Below are positions 17,440 to 26,287 of a stretch of DNA of 64,000 nucleotides, piece after piece. The notes beneath the pieces were generated by a model. That model saw nothing but the letters and a program-made list of their open reading frames with translations. It did not search any database and had not been told where the DNA came from. How positions within the stretch are numbered: position 1 is the stretch's first letter; the number at the start of each line of letters is the position of its first letter. A program made the translations under genes and the position numbers. This DNA is from Proteobacteria bacterium UBA1148 (GTDB lineage: Bacteria > Pseudomonadota > Gammaproteobacteria > Steroidobacterales > Rariloculaceae): NCBI GenBank assembly GCA_002311835.1, contig DBZY01000049.1:47890-111889 (forward strand), given 5' to 3'.

Positions 17440-20181
17440 ATGCCTATACCCTCATCAGAAACTGTCCGTCGCGCTGATATCTTTTTCGCGGGAAAGGATC
17501 AAGCACTGAAAAGAGACGTTCGACGCCTAGGGGAAATGGTCGGCGAATTGGTCAAGGAACAGGGAGGCGAAGCTCTGTTTGACTTAGTTGAAGCAGCACG
17601 TAGGGCTTCAATTGCGCACAGGGAAGGGAACATTGGTGCGCTTGAGGAGTTGCAAACGCTGCTTTCCGCTTTGGCACCAAGTATCGCGAGAGATTTTATC
17701 CGCGCCTTCTCTACCTATTTCCAAATGGTCAACATGGCTGAGAAGGTACACCGTATTCGGCGTCGTCGCGCTTATCTCATAGACGTTAAAACCCCCCAAC
17801 CTCTGGGCTTCATTGATACTCTAAACAAGCTGAAAGATGCTGGTGTGGGGGCTTCGGAGGTTGAGGAAGCGTTCGGCAAGGTTTCTGTGGAACCCGTTTT
17901 CACTGCCCACCCAACTGAGGCGAGTCGCAGGACTCTCCTGAGAAAGCAACAGAATATCGCACGTCACCTTGTGGAGATGCTTGATCCTTATCTAACCCCC
18001 CAAGAAGAGCGGGCCACTCTGGGCAGGATACGCCAGGAGATGACCTCTGGGTGGCAGACCGAAGAACACCCTCAAGCACATATGCGCGTTGCAGACGAAG
18101 CCGAACACGCGTTGTTTTTCTTGACCGACGTTTTATACCAGATAATCCCCTCATTTTACGAGGGTCTCGAGGAGGCGATTGGTACGGTTTTCTCCAATAA
18201 TGCTATACAGATTCGCCCGGGGACGTTGGTCAAATTTGCATCGTGGGTGGGTGGGGATATGGACGGCAATCCGAATGTGACTGCCAAAAACATTCGTGAA
18301 ACTCTTGCACGTCAAAGGGCGCTGGTACTGGATCTCTACTATAACGAGTGTTTGACTCTCGCCAAGCAATTGAGTCAAAGTGAGAGTCGTGTAGATGTTA
18401 GCTCAGAGCTTAGGAATCAAAGCGAAGTCTACGCAGGGCATTTTCCGAAGGCCGCTCGCTCTATTCCAGCTAGGCACCGGGAAATGCCTTATCGAGTCTT
18501 TCTGCGTCTTGTGGCAGCGCGTTTGCAGGCGACATATGACGATAGCGCCTTCCCGTACGAATCGCCGGATGACTTCATCCAGGATATTGAGATCATTGAA
18601 GATAGTTTGCGGGCTAATAAGGGACGTAATGCGGGGTTATTTTCCCTTCATAGACTGCGTACGCGAGCAGAAACTTTTGGGTTCCACATTGCAACCCTTG
18701 ACGTGCGTCAGAATGCTCTAGTTCACCGGCGAGTCATCGGCGAAGGTCTTCAGGAGGATGGATGGCTCGATCGAACTCCCGAAGCTCGTACGGTTCGATT
18801 GAAAGAGGCGCTCGAACGTCGGGAGTCACCTGCAAGCTCTTTATCATCTGAGGGGCGACGAACACTTTCAGTGTTTCAGACGATTGCCCATTGCCGACGA
18901 AAATATGGCATCAACGCGATCGGACCGTATATCGTCAGTATGGCTCACGGTCCCGATGATGTGCTTTCAGTACTACTGTTGGCAAAGTGGGGGGATCTGG
19001 GATCTAAAGGCGCCCCTGTTCCTTTGGATGTAGTACCGCTATTCGAGACGTTGGAAGACCTGGAGAATTCTCCTACCATCATGGAAGGGCTGCTTACGGA
19101 CGAAATTTACCGTTCACATCTTGATCATCGAGATTCCCACCAAATGATCATGATTGGCTATTCCGACAGCAATAAAGATGGTGGTTTGGCAGCGGCTCGC
19201 TGGACTCTACACAACGCACAGCGTGACTTGGTGGACGCGGTTGAAAAATTTGATGTGAAGCTGACACTGTTTCACGGTCGCGGCGGCACAGTGAGTCGGG
19301 GCGGTGGACGGTTACATGAGGCAATTTTCGCTGCGCCCAGCGGGGTTGTAACAGGCCGGCTCCGCATGACGGAACAGGGCGAGATGATAAATGCGAAGTA
19401 TGGGCTACACACCATTGCTTTGCGATCGCTTGAGCAGACGGTGAGTTCGGTATTAGCCGTAACGGTTAAACCCCACGAGCATCCAAAGGCAGCATCAAGT
19501 TGGCGGAAAATTATGAGTGAGATTGCAACTGCAAGCCGCGCAGCCTATGGAGGCATGATTTACGATCGGTCCGAATTCCCAGCTTATTTTCGTAACGCAA
19601 CGCCTATCGATGTTATCGAGCGACTGGGCATAGGTTCTCGACCGACTTCACGCGGCGATCTCGGTAGTTTGGAAGAATTACGTGCTATTCCATGGGTATT
19701 TGCTTGGACTCAGAGCCGACTCATATTGCCAGGTTGGTTTGGACTGGGTACGGGACTCGAACACGCGCTGGCGAAGTTTGGCGAAGAGACCCTTCGGGAC
19801 ATGCAAGCAGAATGGTATTTTTTCAGGGTGCTCCTTTCGGATGTAGAGGTGGTGTTGGGAAAAGTCGACCTGGAAATTGCGGAGTTATATTCAAAACTTG
19901 CGGGGCCACTTCACGATATGTTCTTTCCAGCGATACATTCTGAGCACGACCGCTGCGTCGAGTTGGTGCTACAAATAACAGGTCAGACAAAACTGCTTGA
20001 GAAAGAAGATACCTTGCGCAGGGCGATTCGACTTCGAAATCCCTACGTTGATCCAATGAGTTTGCTTCAGGTGGATCTTCTAAAACGTTGGCGTGAGGGT
20101 GACCGCACTGACGATTCTGTTTTGCAAGCACTCATGGTGAGCATCAATGGTATAGCACATGGGATGCAGAACACTGGCTAG
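17440..20181 (+). CDS. ppc: Phosphoenolpyruvate carboxylase
   Basis: PEP carboxylase makes oxaloacetate from PEP and bicarbonate, replenishing the citrate cycle. The 913-residue product has the catalytic histidine in FTAHPTEASRR, SWVGGDMDGNP, GYSDSNKDGG, FHGRGGTVSRGGG and the universal C-terminal NTG, the last contributing to the active and regulatory sites. I start at ATG 17440, because the longer in-frame reading extends back into the ABC gene. That start has a weak ribosome site, so a few codons of uncertainty remain. Somewhat longer than E. coli Ppc (883). Confidence 0.96.
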   Translation: MPIPSSETVRRADIFFAGKDQALKRDVRRLGEMVGELVKEQGGEALFDLVEAARRASIAHREGNIGALEELQTLLSALAPSIARDFIRAFSTYFQMVNMAEKVHRIRRRRAYLIDVKTPQPLGFIDTLNKLKDAGVGASEVEEAFGKVSVEPVFTAHPTEASRRTLLRKQQNIARHLVEMLDPYLTPQEERATLGRIRQEMTSGWQTEEHPQAHMRVADEAEHALFFLTDVLYQIIPSFYEGLEEAIGTVFSNNAIQIRPGTLVKFASWVGGDMDGNPNVTAKNIRETLARQRALVLDLYYNECLTLAKQLSQSESRVDVSSELRNQSEVYAGHFPKAARSIPARHREMPYRVFLRLVAARLQATYDDSAFPYESPDDFIQDIEIIEDSLRANKGRNAGLFSLHRLRTRAETFGFHIATLDVRQNALVHRRVIGEGLQEDGWLDRTPEARTVRLKEALERRESPASSLSSEGRRTLSVFQTIAHCRRKYGINAIGPYIVSMAHGPDDVLSVLLLAKWGDLGSKGAPVPLDVVPLFETLEDLENSPTIMEGLLTDEIYRSHLDHRDSHQMIMIGYSDSNKDGGLAAARWTLHNAQRDLVDAVEKFDVKLTLFHGRGGTVSRGGGRLHEAIFAAPSGVVTGRLRMTEQGEMINAKYGLHTIALRSLEQTVSSVLAVTVKPHEHPKAASSWRKIMSEIATASRAAYGGMIYDRSEFPAYFRNATPIDVIERLGIGSRPTSRGDLGSLEELRAIPWVFAWTQSRLILPGWFGLGTGLEHALAKFGEETLRDMQAEWYFFRVLLSDVEVVLGKVDLEIAELYSKLAGPLHDMFFPAIHSEHDRCVELVLQITGQTKLLEKEDTLRRAIRLRNPYVDPMSLLQVDLLKRWREGDRTDDSVLQALMVSINGIAHGMQNTG

Positions 20182-20189
20182 ACAAGTTG

Positions 20190-20682
20190 TCAAATGTGTT
20201 TGCGGGGTGATTTGAGCCAGTGAATTATTCTTTCTTCAATCTCATCCCCAGCAATCTCGGTTTCGGAGATACACTGTCCTCGGACCGAAATCCCCGCGCG
20301 ATGCACACTTTAGTGAGTCGCCGGGAACGAGAGGATGCCATGAGGCGAGTCCTCTGCCTTCCATGAGTCGCCGATAAGCACACGTAGTAGGCATCCATTT
20401 CAGGTCCTCCAAAGTTTCATGGCTCAGCACGACGCAGTCCACAACATGTTCTAGTCGAGTTGGGTACTGTGTACAGCGGCATTCCGAAATGTTCAATAAG
20501 CGGCAGGCGACGTCGGTATACAGTACTTCCCCTGTGTCCTCGTTTTCGAGTTTGTGCAAACAGCAGCGACCGCACCCATCACACAGCGACTCCCATTCTG
20601 ATTTGCTCATCTCAGATAAGGATTTAGACTCCCAGAAAGGCTTGGACTTTGTTTGTTTTTGCTTACGGGATAATTTGGCCAT
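20190..20682 (-). pseudogene. ycgN: YcgN/UPF0260 family protein, frameshifted near the 3' end
   Basis: The N-terminal 120 residues match YcgN closely: [20 protein letters not shown], then the cysteine cluster CDGCGRCC (a CxxxCxxCC-type metal site) and MPTTCAYR. In the frame followed from the start, the protein then ends in an unrelated tail stopping at 20242. The neighbouring frame instead continues [10 protein letters not shown] and [18 protein letters not shown], which is the expected family C-terminus, ending at 20190, nine bases from the ppc stop. One extra base near 20307-20312 (in or beside a run of three A residues) explains the switch. The repaired protein would be about 163 residues. 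It may be a real mutation or a sequencing error. Start ATG at 20682; a longer reading to 20748 is possible. Confidence 0.8.
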
Positions 20683-20720
20683 AGATGAATAGTGTAAGCT
20701 CCCCGATCGTGTCGAGTAAG

Positions 20721-21677
20721 ATGAAAGCCGCGTTTCTTGATTTTGCAACCCTAGGACCGGGAGTAAATACTGCTTCCTTGGATAAACTGCTCCAGGTGAG
20801 TTACCACACGAACTCTAATCATGCAGAGATCCTCGAGAGACTTCACGACAAAGAAGTCGCGCTGCTAAACAAAGCAGTTCTCGATCGGGATATCATTACA
20901 ACAAGCGGAGAGCTAAAACTCATCGTACTGGCGGCGACCGGAACAGATAATGTTGATTTGTCAGCGACCGAGAAGTGTGGAATCGCTGTTTCCAATATTC
21001 GCAACTACTGTACGGATGCTGTAGCGCAACATGTCATGGCCTTGATTTTGGGACTCACTCGACAGGTTGGAGGTTACCGGGCTCTCGTCTCGGCCGGGGC
21101 CTGGCAGCGCAGCGAGGCGTTCGCTCTATTTGAGTATCCGATTAGGGAGCTAACGGGTAAGACCCTCGGAATTGTGGGCTATGGGATCCTAGGACGTGCC
21201 GTGGCAAAGGCCGCTCGTTGCTTCGGTATGGAGGTGTTGATTGCCGAGCGTATCGATGCGGAGAAAGACACTATTCGAGAAGACCGGATTCCACTCCGCA
21301 GTCTGCTCCAGCAGGCAGACGTAGTCAGTCTTCATTGCCCACTTACGAACTCGAATCATCACATGATCAGCACCAGAGAGCTTCGTCTCATGAAAAAAGA
21401 TTCCTTGTTAATCAACACGGCACGCGGAGCTTTGATTGACAGCCAGGCGTTGGTGGAAGCGCTTGATGCGGGGATCATTGCCGGGGCCGGGATTGACGTG
21501 CTGGCGAAGGAGCCGCCAACGGATGACGAACCGCTACTTAGACCCGGTATTCCGAATTTAATACTGACCCCTCATATCGCTTGGACTGCAAAGGAATCTC
21601 GGCAGCGCGCGTTGGACCAGATGGTAGAAAATATAACGGATTTCTTAGGTGGTGGGCGACTCAGAAGAATTGTCTAA
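20721..21677 (+). CDS. D-2-hydroxyacid dehydrogenase, glycerate/hydroxypyruvate reductase-like
   Basis: A 318-residue NAD(P)-dependent D-2-hydroxyacid dehydrogenase. The Rossmann motif [12 protein letters not shown] is near residue 155, and the catalytic triad is visible as the arginine of [10 protein letters not shown], the glutamate of [11 protein letters not shown] and the histidine of LTPHIAWT. The N-terminal [14 protein letters not shown] resembles hydroxypyruvate reductases (HprA), so reduction of hydroxypyruvate to glycerate is the best guess; other 2-keto acids are possible. I prefer ATG 20721 over 20685, which would leave only two bases to the divergent ycgN start. It is the last core gene before the prp block. 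Confidence 0.88.
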   Translation: MKAAFLDFATLGPGVNTASLDKLLQVSYHTNSNHAEILERLHDKEVALLNKAVLDRDIITTSGELKLIVLAATGTDNVDLSATEKCGIAVSNIRNYCTDAVAQHVMALILGLTRQVGGYRALVSAGAWQRSEAFALFEYPIRELTGKTLGIVGYGILGRAVAKAARCFGMEVLIAERIDAEKDTIREDRIPLRSLLQQADVVSLHCPLTNSNHHMISTRELRLMKKDSLLINTARGALIDSQALVEALDAGIIAGAGIDVLAKEPPTDDEPLLRPGIPNLILTPHIAWTAKESRQRALDQMVENITDFLGGGRLRRIV

Positions 21678-21695
21678 AGGGCGGTGCGCCAGACA

Positions 21696-21740
21696 CTCAT
21701 AAACTTCTGGTCATTCGTTCGAATCCAATCGGAACCACCA
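21696..21740 (+). pseudogene. tRNA-Met 3' fragment (relic, with encoded CCA)
   Basis: Forty-five bases match the 3' half of a class I tRNA with correct spacing: anticodon loop CTCATAA (21696-21702, anticodon CAT), then 15 bases to T-loop GTTCGAATC (21718-21726), acceptor strand CGGAACC, discriminator A and CCA (21738-21740). The matching 5' acceptor strand (GGTTCCG) is absent from the preceding 100 bases, the anticodon stem does not pair and the T-stem has one C-C mismatch, so it is not a functional tRNA. Such 3' fragments are typical scars of integration at tRNA genes. It lies 18 bases past the dehydrogenase stop and at the edge of the compositionally distinct prp block. Confidence 0.7.
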
Positions 21741-21753
21741 CCCATAAACGACT

Positions 21754-21781
21754 GATACCAACGCTTTCAGCGCTTGGTGTC
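21754..21781. other. Imperfect hairpin beside the tRNA fragment
   Basis: GATACCAA (21754-21761) pairs with TTGGTGTC (21774-21781) including one T-G wobble, and an inner CGC/GCG pair closes a five-base loop with one bulged C. There are eleven pairs in all. No T-tract follows, so it is not a convincing intrinsic terminator; it could be a remnant of one after the lost tRNA gene, or part of a recombination site. Confidence 0.4.
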
Positions 21782-21995
21782 GATGTGCGCGCCTTTCGTG
21801 ACATTGCTCTGGTGATCTTCTGGTGACCACCTAATTTGCTCATTCATCTGCGCTTGGTCTGTGTCTATTGGCACGTTTACCCCTTAATTCTCTCCTTCAT
21901 ACCCATGTTTGTCTCCAAAGGGGCAGGGCAGGATGCCGCCCCCACCCCATACCCATATTAACTACTGCTCACACATTTCTAGCCAAATCGGCAAA

Positions 21996-22069
21996 ATGTC
22001 TACAATATAATAAAAAAACCGCCATATTCTTGCATTATCTTTGTATCTGCCCCAATATTGTCGACAATA
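21996..22069. promoter_or_regulatory. Paired GntR-type operator candidates upstream of prpD
   Basis: A perfect 14-base palindrome TATTGTCGACAATA lies at 22056-22069, 17 bases before the prpD ATG. A related site ATGTCTACAAT lies at 21996-22006, sharing TGTC-ACAAT, and abuts a perfect TATAAT at 22006-22011. TTGTnnACAA-type palindromes are typical operators of FadR/VanR-class GntR repressors, and such a regulator is encoded in the same operon. The TATAAT has no good -35 partner, so the promoter position is uncertain. Autoregulation of the prp operon is inferred. Confidence 0.55.
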
Positions 22070-22086
22070 ATACGCGTGCCCCACTC

Positions 22087-23535
22087 ATGACAGCATTTCT
22101 CGGGACGAGAGAGAGTCTACGGCCATCTGCCGACAAGCTCTTTGTAGACATTGCGGAATACGTACTGGCGCGAGAACCGGGGAGCGCTGAAGCCCGAACC
22201 ACCGCCTTTCACTGTCTGCTCGACACGCTGGGTTGCGGCATCCTCGCACTCAACTATCCCGCTTGTCGGAGCGTACTCGGTCCCCTCGTTCCTGGTGCGG
22301 ATTTCGCTGGAGGTGCGAGAGTTCCGGGTACAGCGTTCAAGCTCGACCCAGTAACGGCAGCTTTCAATATTGGAGCCATGATTCGCTGGCTCGACTTCAA
22401 TGACACGTGGCTTGCAGCCGAATGGGGACATCCGTCCGACAACCTTGGCGGCATCCTTGCAGTCGCGGACTATCTCGATCGTCAGGAAGAAGAACCGGCA
22501 CTAGCTGTCGGCGACGTCCTTACCGCCATGATCCAAGCGCACGAGATCCAGGGTGTACTAGCGCTCAACCATGCTTTCAATCGTGTCGGTCTGGACCACG
22601 TTCTGCTCGTTCGGATTGCAACCACGGCCGTCGTTACGCGCATGCTCGGCGGCACTCGCGAGCAGATCACCGACGCTGTCTCAAACGCGTGGATTGACGG
22701 CGGCGCACTCAGAACCTATCGCCACGCTCCGAATACGGGATCGCGAAAAAGCTGGGCCGCAGGCGACGCGACAAGCCGCGGCGTCCGCCTCGCTTTGATG
22801 GTGCTACGCGGCGAAATGGGTTACCCCTCTGCATTGTCCGCTCAGACGTGGGGATTTCAGGACGTGTTGTTTGACGGGACAGCGATCGAGCTCGAGCGAC
22901 CACTCGGCTCCTACGTCATGGAAAATATACTGTTCAAGCTATCTTTCCCAGCCGAGTTCCATGCACAGACAGCTGTTGAAGCCGCGATGACCCTTCATCC
23001 CGAAGTATCGGACCGACTCGACGCTATTGCCGAAATCGAAATCGAGACGCAGGAGGCTGGAGTGCGCATCATCGATAAATCAGGACCTCTCGCAAATCCA
23101 GCAGATCGCGATCATTGCATTCAATACATGGTAGCGGTGCCGCTGATATTCGGCCGGCTCACGGCCGATGACTACGAGGAAGATATAGCGCAAGATCCCC
23201 GTATCGATGCACTGCGCGAGAAGATGATTGTGCGAGAGAACCGACAGTTCAGTGCCGACTATCTCGACCCCGACAAACGCGCGATCGGCAACGCAATAAC
23301 GATCAGGTTCGAAGATGGCACGTCGACAGACCGTGTCGCCGTCGATTATCCGATCGGTCATCAGCGGCGGCGTGCGGAGGGTATCCCCGTACTGCGAGAA
23401 AAGTTTGAACGAAATCTTCGCAGTTACTACGGCGGCGATCAGACTGACACGATTCTAGCGGCATGTTCCGATCTTTCCGGATTGCAGGAAATGAGTTTCT
23501 GTAACTTTATGGACTTGTGGGTAACAGTCGAATGA
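22087..23535 (+). CDS. prpD: 2-methylcitrate dehydratase (MmgE/PrpD family)
   Basis: PrpD dehydrates 2-methylcitrate in the methylcitrate cycle of propionate breakdown. Starting at ATG 22087 gives 482 residues, close to E. coli PrpD (483). Family segments include [47 protein letters not shown] and RNWGAGDA-like [16 protein letters not shown]. An in-frame extension to 21868 covers the operator region and has no family similarity, so I reject it. The stop overlaps the regulator start (ATGA). First gene of the prp block, with codon use unlike the flanking genes. Confidence 0.93.
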   Translation: MTAFLGTRESLRPSADKLFVDIAEYVLAREPGSAEARTTAFHCLLDTLGCGILALNYPACRSVLGPLVPGADFAGGARVPGTAFKLDPVTAAFNIGAMIRWLDFNDTWLAAEWGHPSDNLGGILAVADYLDRQEEEPALAVGDVLTAMIQAHEIQGVLALNHAFNRVGLDHVLLVRIATTAVVTRMLGGTREQITDAVSNAWIDGGALRTYRHAPNTGSRKSWAAGDATSRGVRLALMVLRGEMGYPSALSAQTWGFQDVLFDGTAIELERPLGSYVMENILFKLSFPAEFHAQTAVEAAMTLHPEVSDRLDAIAEIEIETQEAGVRIIDKSGPLANPADRDHCIQYMVAVPLIFGRLTADDYEEDIAQDPRIDALREKMIVRENRQFSADYLDPDKRAIGNAITIRFEDGTSTDRVAVDYPIGHQRRRAEGIPVLREKFERNLRSYYGGDQTDTILAACSDLSGLQEMSFCNFMDLWVTVE

Positions 23536-24209
23536 TAGCGGAACTTCACAAACACCCGACGACGATTGCTTCGCGACTCACGGAGGAGTTAACGGACGCA
23601 ATCGTTACAGGCGAGATCGCCGCCGGCGAGAAGATTAGCGAGCCGAACCTAGCTAACCGTTACGATGTCAGTCGTGGACCACTTCGTGAAGCCATCCGAC
23701 GCCTCGAAGGACGCGGCCTCGTAAGACATGTGCCTCACGCCGGGGTCCGCGTCGTGACACTCGAACTCGACGAAGTTGTCGAGCTTTATGCAATTCGAGA
23801 AGCCCTAGAAGGTATGGCCGCCAGGCTTGCGGCCGATCACATGAGTGACACGGAGATCGAAGCTGTTCGCGAACTACTCGATGAGCATGAGGTGGCGGTC
23901 CAGAAAAGCGAAGGCCGCGAGTACTTCCAGCAGGAGGGCGATCTGGATTTCCACTACCGAATAGTGATGGCGAGCGGCAATCAAAAGCTTATAGCGCTTC
24001 TCTGTGGTGAGCTTTATCACCTCGTGAGAATGCATCGCTACCGATCGAGCCGCACGGCGTCCCGACCTCAGCGGGCTCTGACCGAGCATCGTCGTATTCT
24101 CGACGCTGTTGCCGAACGCGACGGAGAACTTGCCGAACTCCTCATGCGCCGCCATCTTGGTGGAGCGCGCCAGAGTATCGCGACGCAACTGGAGAAGCCG
24201 AATGACTGA
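23532..24209 (+). CDS. GntR-family transcriptional regulator (FadR/FCD subfamily)
   Basis: A 225-residue regulator with an N-terminal winged helix-turn-helix (about residues 10-75; [19 protein letters not shown] and [15 protein letters not shown]) and a C-terminal all-helical FCD ligand domain (about 80-215; [40 protein letters not shown]). FCD regulators respond to small organic acids, so a methylcitrate-cycle intermediate is a reasonable inducer. I chose ATG 23532 for its ATGA overlap with prpD; GTG 23517 is possible. The palindromes upstream of prpD are its likely operators. E. coli uses the unrelated PrpR at this locus. Confidence 0.9.
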   Translation: MIAELHKHPTTIASRLTEELTDAIVTGEIAAGEKISEPNLANRYDVSRGPLREAIRRLEGRGLVRHVPHAGVRVVTLELDEVVELYAIREALEGMAARLAADHMSDTEIEAVRELLDEHEVAVQKSEGREYFQQEGDLDFHYRIVMASGNQKLIALLCGELYHLVRMHRYRSSRTASRPQRALTEHRRILDAVAERDGELAELLMRRHLGGARQSIATQLEKPND

Positions 24210-25089
24210 ACGGTCTCGTCAGACTCTCCAGGACGCTCTCAAGGCTCAAACGCCCCTGCAGATCGCAGGCGCCATCAATGCGTACTCTGCCTTGCTCGCG
24301 GAACGCGCTGGATTCCGAGCGATTTATCTTTCTGGCGCAGGAGTCGCCAACGCCTCATTCGGTATGCCCGATTTGGCGATGACCACACTTAACGACGTCC
24401 TAGAAGATACTCGCCGAATCACTGGCGTTACCCGTTTGCCGTTACTCGTTGACGCGGATACGGGCTGGGGCACGGCATTCAATATCGCCCGTACGACTCG
24501 CGAGCTCATCAGAGCAGGTGCCGCGGGTATGCATATCGAAGATCAAGAGCAGGCGAAGCGCTGTGGGCATCGTCCCAACAAGGAAACGGTATCGACTGAA
24601 GAGATGTGTGATCGCATCAGAGCGGCTGTCGATGCCCGGATAGATGATCAATTCGTCGTCATGGCGCGCACTGATGCGTTCGCCCATGAGGGTGAGGAAG
24701 CTTCCCTAGATCGCGTGTGCGCCTATATCGAAGCCGGCGCAGACATGATCTTTGCGGAGGCTCTGTACACACTCGACGACTACCGAGAGTTCACCAGCAC
24801 GATCAACGTACCCGTACTTGCCAACCTTACGGAGTTCGGACTGACGCCGTGTTTCTCGACCAACGAGCTCGCCGATGTCGGCGTGGCGATGGCGCTCTAT
24901 CCGCTTTCGGCATTCCGCGCGATGAGCAAAGCCGCACTTACGATCTACGAGACGATACTCCGCGAAGGAACACAGAAGCCGGTTCTGGATTCTATGCAGA
25001 CGCGAGAAGAGCTGTATGAGGTACTCGGCTATCACGACTACGAACGAAAGCTCGACGAACTTTTCGCAGCGCGTGAGAAGAAAGAATGA
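24202..25089 (+). CDS. prpB: 2-methylisocitrate lyase
   Basis: PrpB cleaves 2-methylisocitrate to pyruvate and succinate. The 295-residue protein (E. coli 296) has [28 protein letters not shown], the metal site region [18 protein letters not shown] with the KxCGH catalytic loop, and VMARTDAFA. The ATG at 24202 overlaps the regulator by eight bases. The longer in-frame reading starts inside the regulator and is not needed. The cysteine loop separates it from PEP mutase and supports the lyase assignment. Confidence 0.95.
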   Translation: MTERSRQTLQDALKAQTPLQIAGAINAYSALLAERAGFRAIYLSGAGVANASFGMPDLAMTTLNDVLEDTRRITGVTRLPLLVDADTGWGTAFNIARTTRELIRAGAAGMHIEDQEQAKRCGHRPNKETVSTEEMCDRIRAAVDARIDDQFVVMARTDAFAHEGEEASLDRVCAYIEAGADMIFAEALYTLDDYREFTSTINVPVLANLTEFGLTPCFSTNELADVGVAMALYPLSAFRAMSKAALTIYETILREGTQKPVLDSMQTREELYEVLGYHDYERKLDELFAAREKKE

Positions 25090-26216
25090 ACAGTAAAAAG
25101 ACCGACCAGGCCAGTCTGCGTGGCGTGTCTGCCGGCGAGACGGCCATCGCAACCGTTGGAAAAGAAGGCCACGGGCTCACCTACCGAGGTTACGACATCC
25201 TAGAGTTGTCCGATTCTGCAACGTTTGAGGAGGTAGCGTGGTTACTGCTGTACGGCGAGCTGCCCAGCACTGCTGAGCTGACTGCATACCTGAGTGAGCT
25301 GCGATCACTTCGCGAGCTACCGGCTTCGCTCTGTGAAGTTCTCGAGCGGATTCCAGCCGAAACGCACCCGATGGACGTGCTACGGACGGGCTGCTCCATG
25401 CTCGGCACGCTCGAGCCCGAGCGCGATTTCTCGCAGCAGCTCGATTCGGCCAATCGGCTGATCGCGACATTTCCCGGCATGCTCCTGTATTGGCATCACT
25501 TCGCAACGAATGGCGCACAAATCGCAACTCAGTCGAACGAGGAAACGCTGGCGGGACATTTCCTGCATCTGCTACATGGCGAGGTGCCCAGCGAACTGCA
25601 TCGTCGCGCGATGGACGTGTCATTAATTCTTTATGCGGAACACGAGTTCAACGCCTCTACGTTCACGGCCAGAGTATGCGCGGCAACGCTCTCTGATCTT
25701 CACTCGGCCGTAACGGGCGCTATCGGGACCTTGCGTGGACCGCTGCACGGTGGCGCGAATGAGGCTGCGATGGAATTGATCGAACAGTTCGACTCGGCGG
25801 GCGCTGCTCGCGTCGGCGTCAAGGAGATGCTCGAGCGAAAAGCCAAGATTATGGGATTCGGCCACGCGGTTTATAAAGAATCCGACCCGCGCAATCAGGT
25901 TATCAAGGCATGGTCGCAGAAGCTGGCCGAGGATGCCGGCGACACCGTGCTCTACCCTGTGTCAGAAGCCATCGACACGGTGATGTGGGAGGAGAAACGC
26001 CTTTTCCCGAATCTCGACTTTTATAGCGCGTCGGCCTACCACTTCATGGGCATTCCGACCTATCTCTTTACACCCATTTTCGTGTGTTCCCGGATAATTG
26101 GCTGGGCAACGCACATCATGGAGCAGCGCGCGAACAACAAGCTGATCCGACCCGCCGCAGACTACACGGGTCCCGAGACGAGACCATACGTCGCGATGGC
26201 AGAGCGAGCTTCATGA
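25086..26216 (+). CDS. prpC: 2-methylcitrate synthase
   Basis: PrpC condenses propionyl-CoA with oxaloacetate. The 376-residue product has the citrate synthase catalytic set: histidine in [13 protein letters not shown], histidine in GFGHAVYK and aspartate in [13 protein letters not shown]. It is shorter than the housekeeping gltA (37 kb) and begins with [23 protein letters not shown], the compact N-terminus seen in PrpC. It overlaps prpB (ATGA) and the truncated prpE-like ORF (ATGA). Short-chain citrate synthases can also accept acetyl-CoA; the operon context decides for methylcitrate. Confidence 0.94.
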   Translation: MNSKKTDQASLRGVSAGETAIATVGKEGHGLTYRGYDILELSDSATFEEVAWLLLYGELPSTAELTAYLSELRSLRELPASLCEVLERIPAETHPMDVLRTGCSMLGTLEPERDFSQQLDSANRLIATFPGMLLYWHHFATNGAQIATQSNEETLAGHFLHLLHGEVPSELHRRAMDVSLILYAEHEFNASTFTARVCAATLSDLHSAVTGAIGTLRGPLHGGANEAAMELIEQFDSAGAARVGVKEMLERKAKIMGFGHAVYKESDPRNQVIKAWSQKLAEDAGDTVLYPVSEAIDTVMWEEKRLFPNLDFYSASAYHFMGIPTYLFTPIFVCSRIIGWATHIMEQRANNKLIRPAADYTGPETRPYVAMAERAS

Positions 26217-26287
26217 CGCAGAAATTCCAGACACTCTACCGGGAGTCGCTCGACGATCTCGAAAGTCTATGGGCCGAGGGTAACTAG
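26213..26287 (+). pseudogene. Truncated start of a PrpE-like acyl-CoA synthetase
   Basis: An ATG at 26213 overlapping the prpC stop (ATGA) opens a 24-codon ORF whose sequence (FQTLYRESLDDLESLWAEG) resembles the extreme N-terminus of propionyl/acetyl-CoA synthetases, where a YxxSxxDPExFWAE pattern is usual. It then stops at the junction with ybbA, about 600 codons short of a full enzyme. The ATGA coupling, like every junction in this operon, suggests a once-complete prpBCDE-type operon cut at about 26281. The match is short, so identity is probable rather than certain. Confidence 0.6.

Larger units (their letters stand above)
21741..26283. other. Compositionally distinct methylcitrate-cycle block (probable acquired island, trimmed)
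   Basis: From about 22.0 to 26.28 kb the DNA is visibly richer in G+C at third codon positions (many CTC, GCC, CGC and GAC codons) than flanking genes. It holds prpD, a GntR regulator, prpB, prpC and the first 24 codons of a prpE-like gene, all overlapping by 4-8 bases. The left edge has a tRNA-Met 3' fragment; the right edge cuts prpE. The first 346 bases (21741-22086) hold no gene, only a hairpin and two operator-like sites. No integrase or transposase is present. Boundaries are approximate. Confidence 0.6.

Noticed and set aside
21655..21740. An intact tRNA-Met gene ending at 21740
   Set aside because: The 3' half fits, but the 5' acceptor strand GGTTCCG is missing, and neither the D-arm nor the anticodon stem pairs. 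Only the 3' fragment is supported.
21581..21826. An 81-codon ORF overlapping the end of the dehydrogenase and the tRNA fragment
   Set aside because: It is in a shadow frame of the dehydrogenase for a third of its length and then runs through tRNA-like sequence; no family similarity.
22006..22011. A complete promoter at the TATAAT upstream of prpD
   Set aside because: The -10 is perfect, but the -35 position holds sequences such as CCAAAT with no consensus match, so only an operator-adjacent element is reported.
21868..22086. An N-terminal extension of prpD
   Set aside because: The extra residues have no MmgE/PrpD similarity and would place the operator sites inside the coding region.
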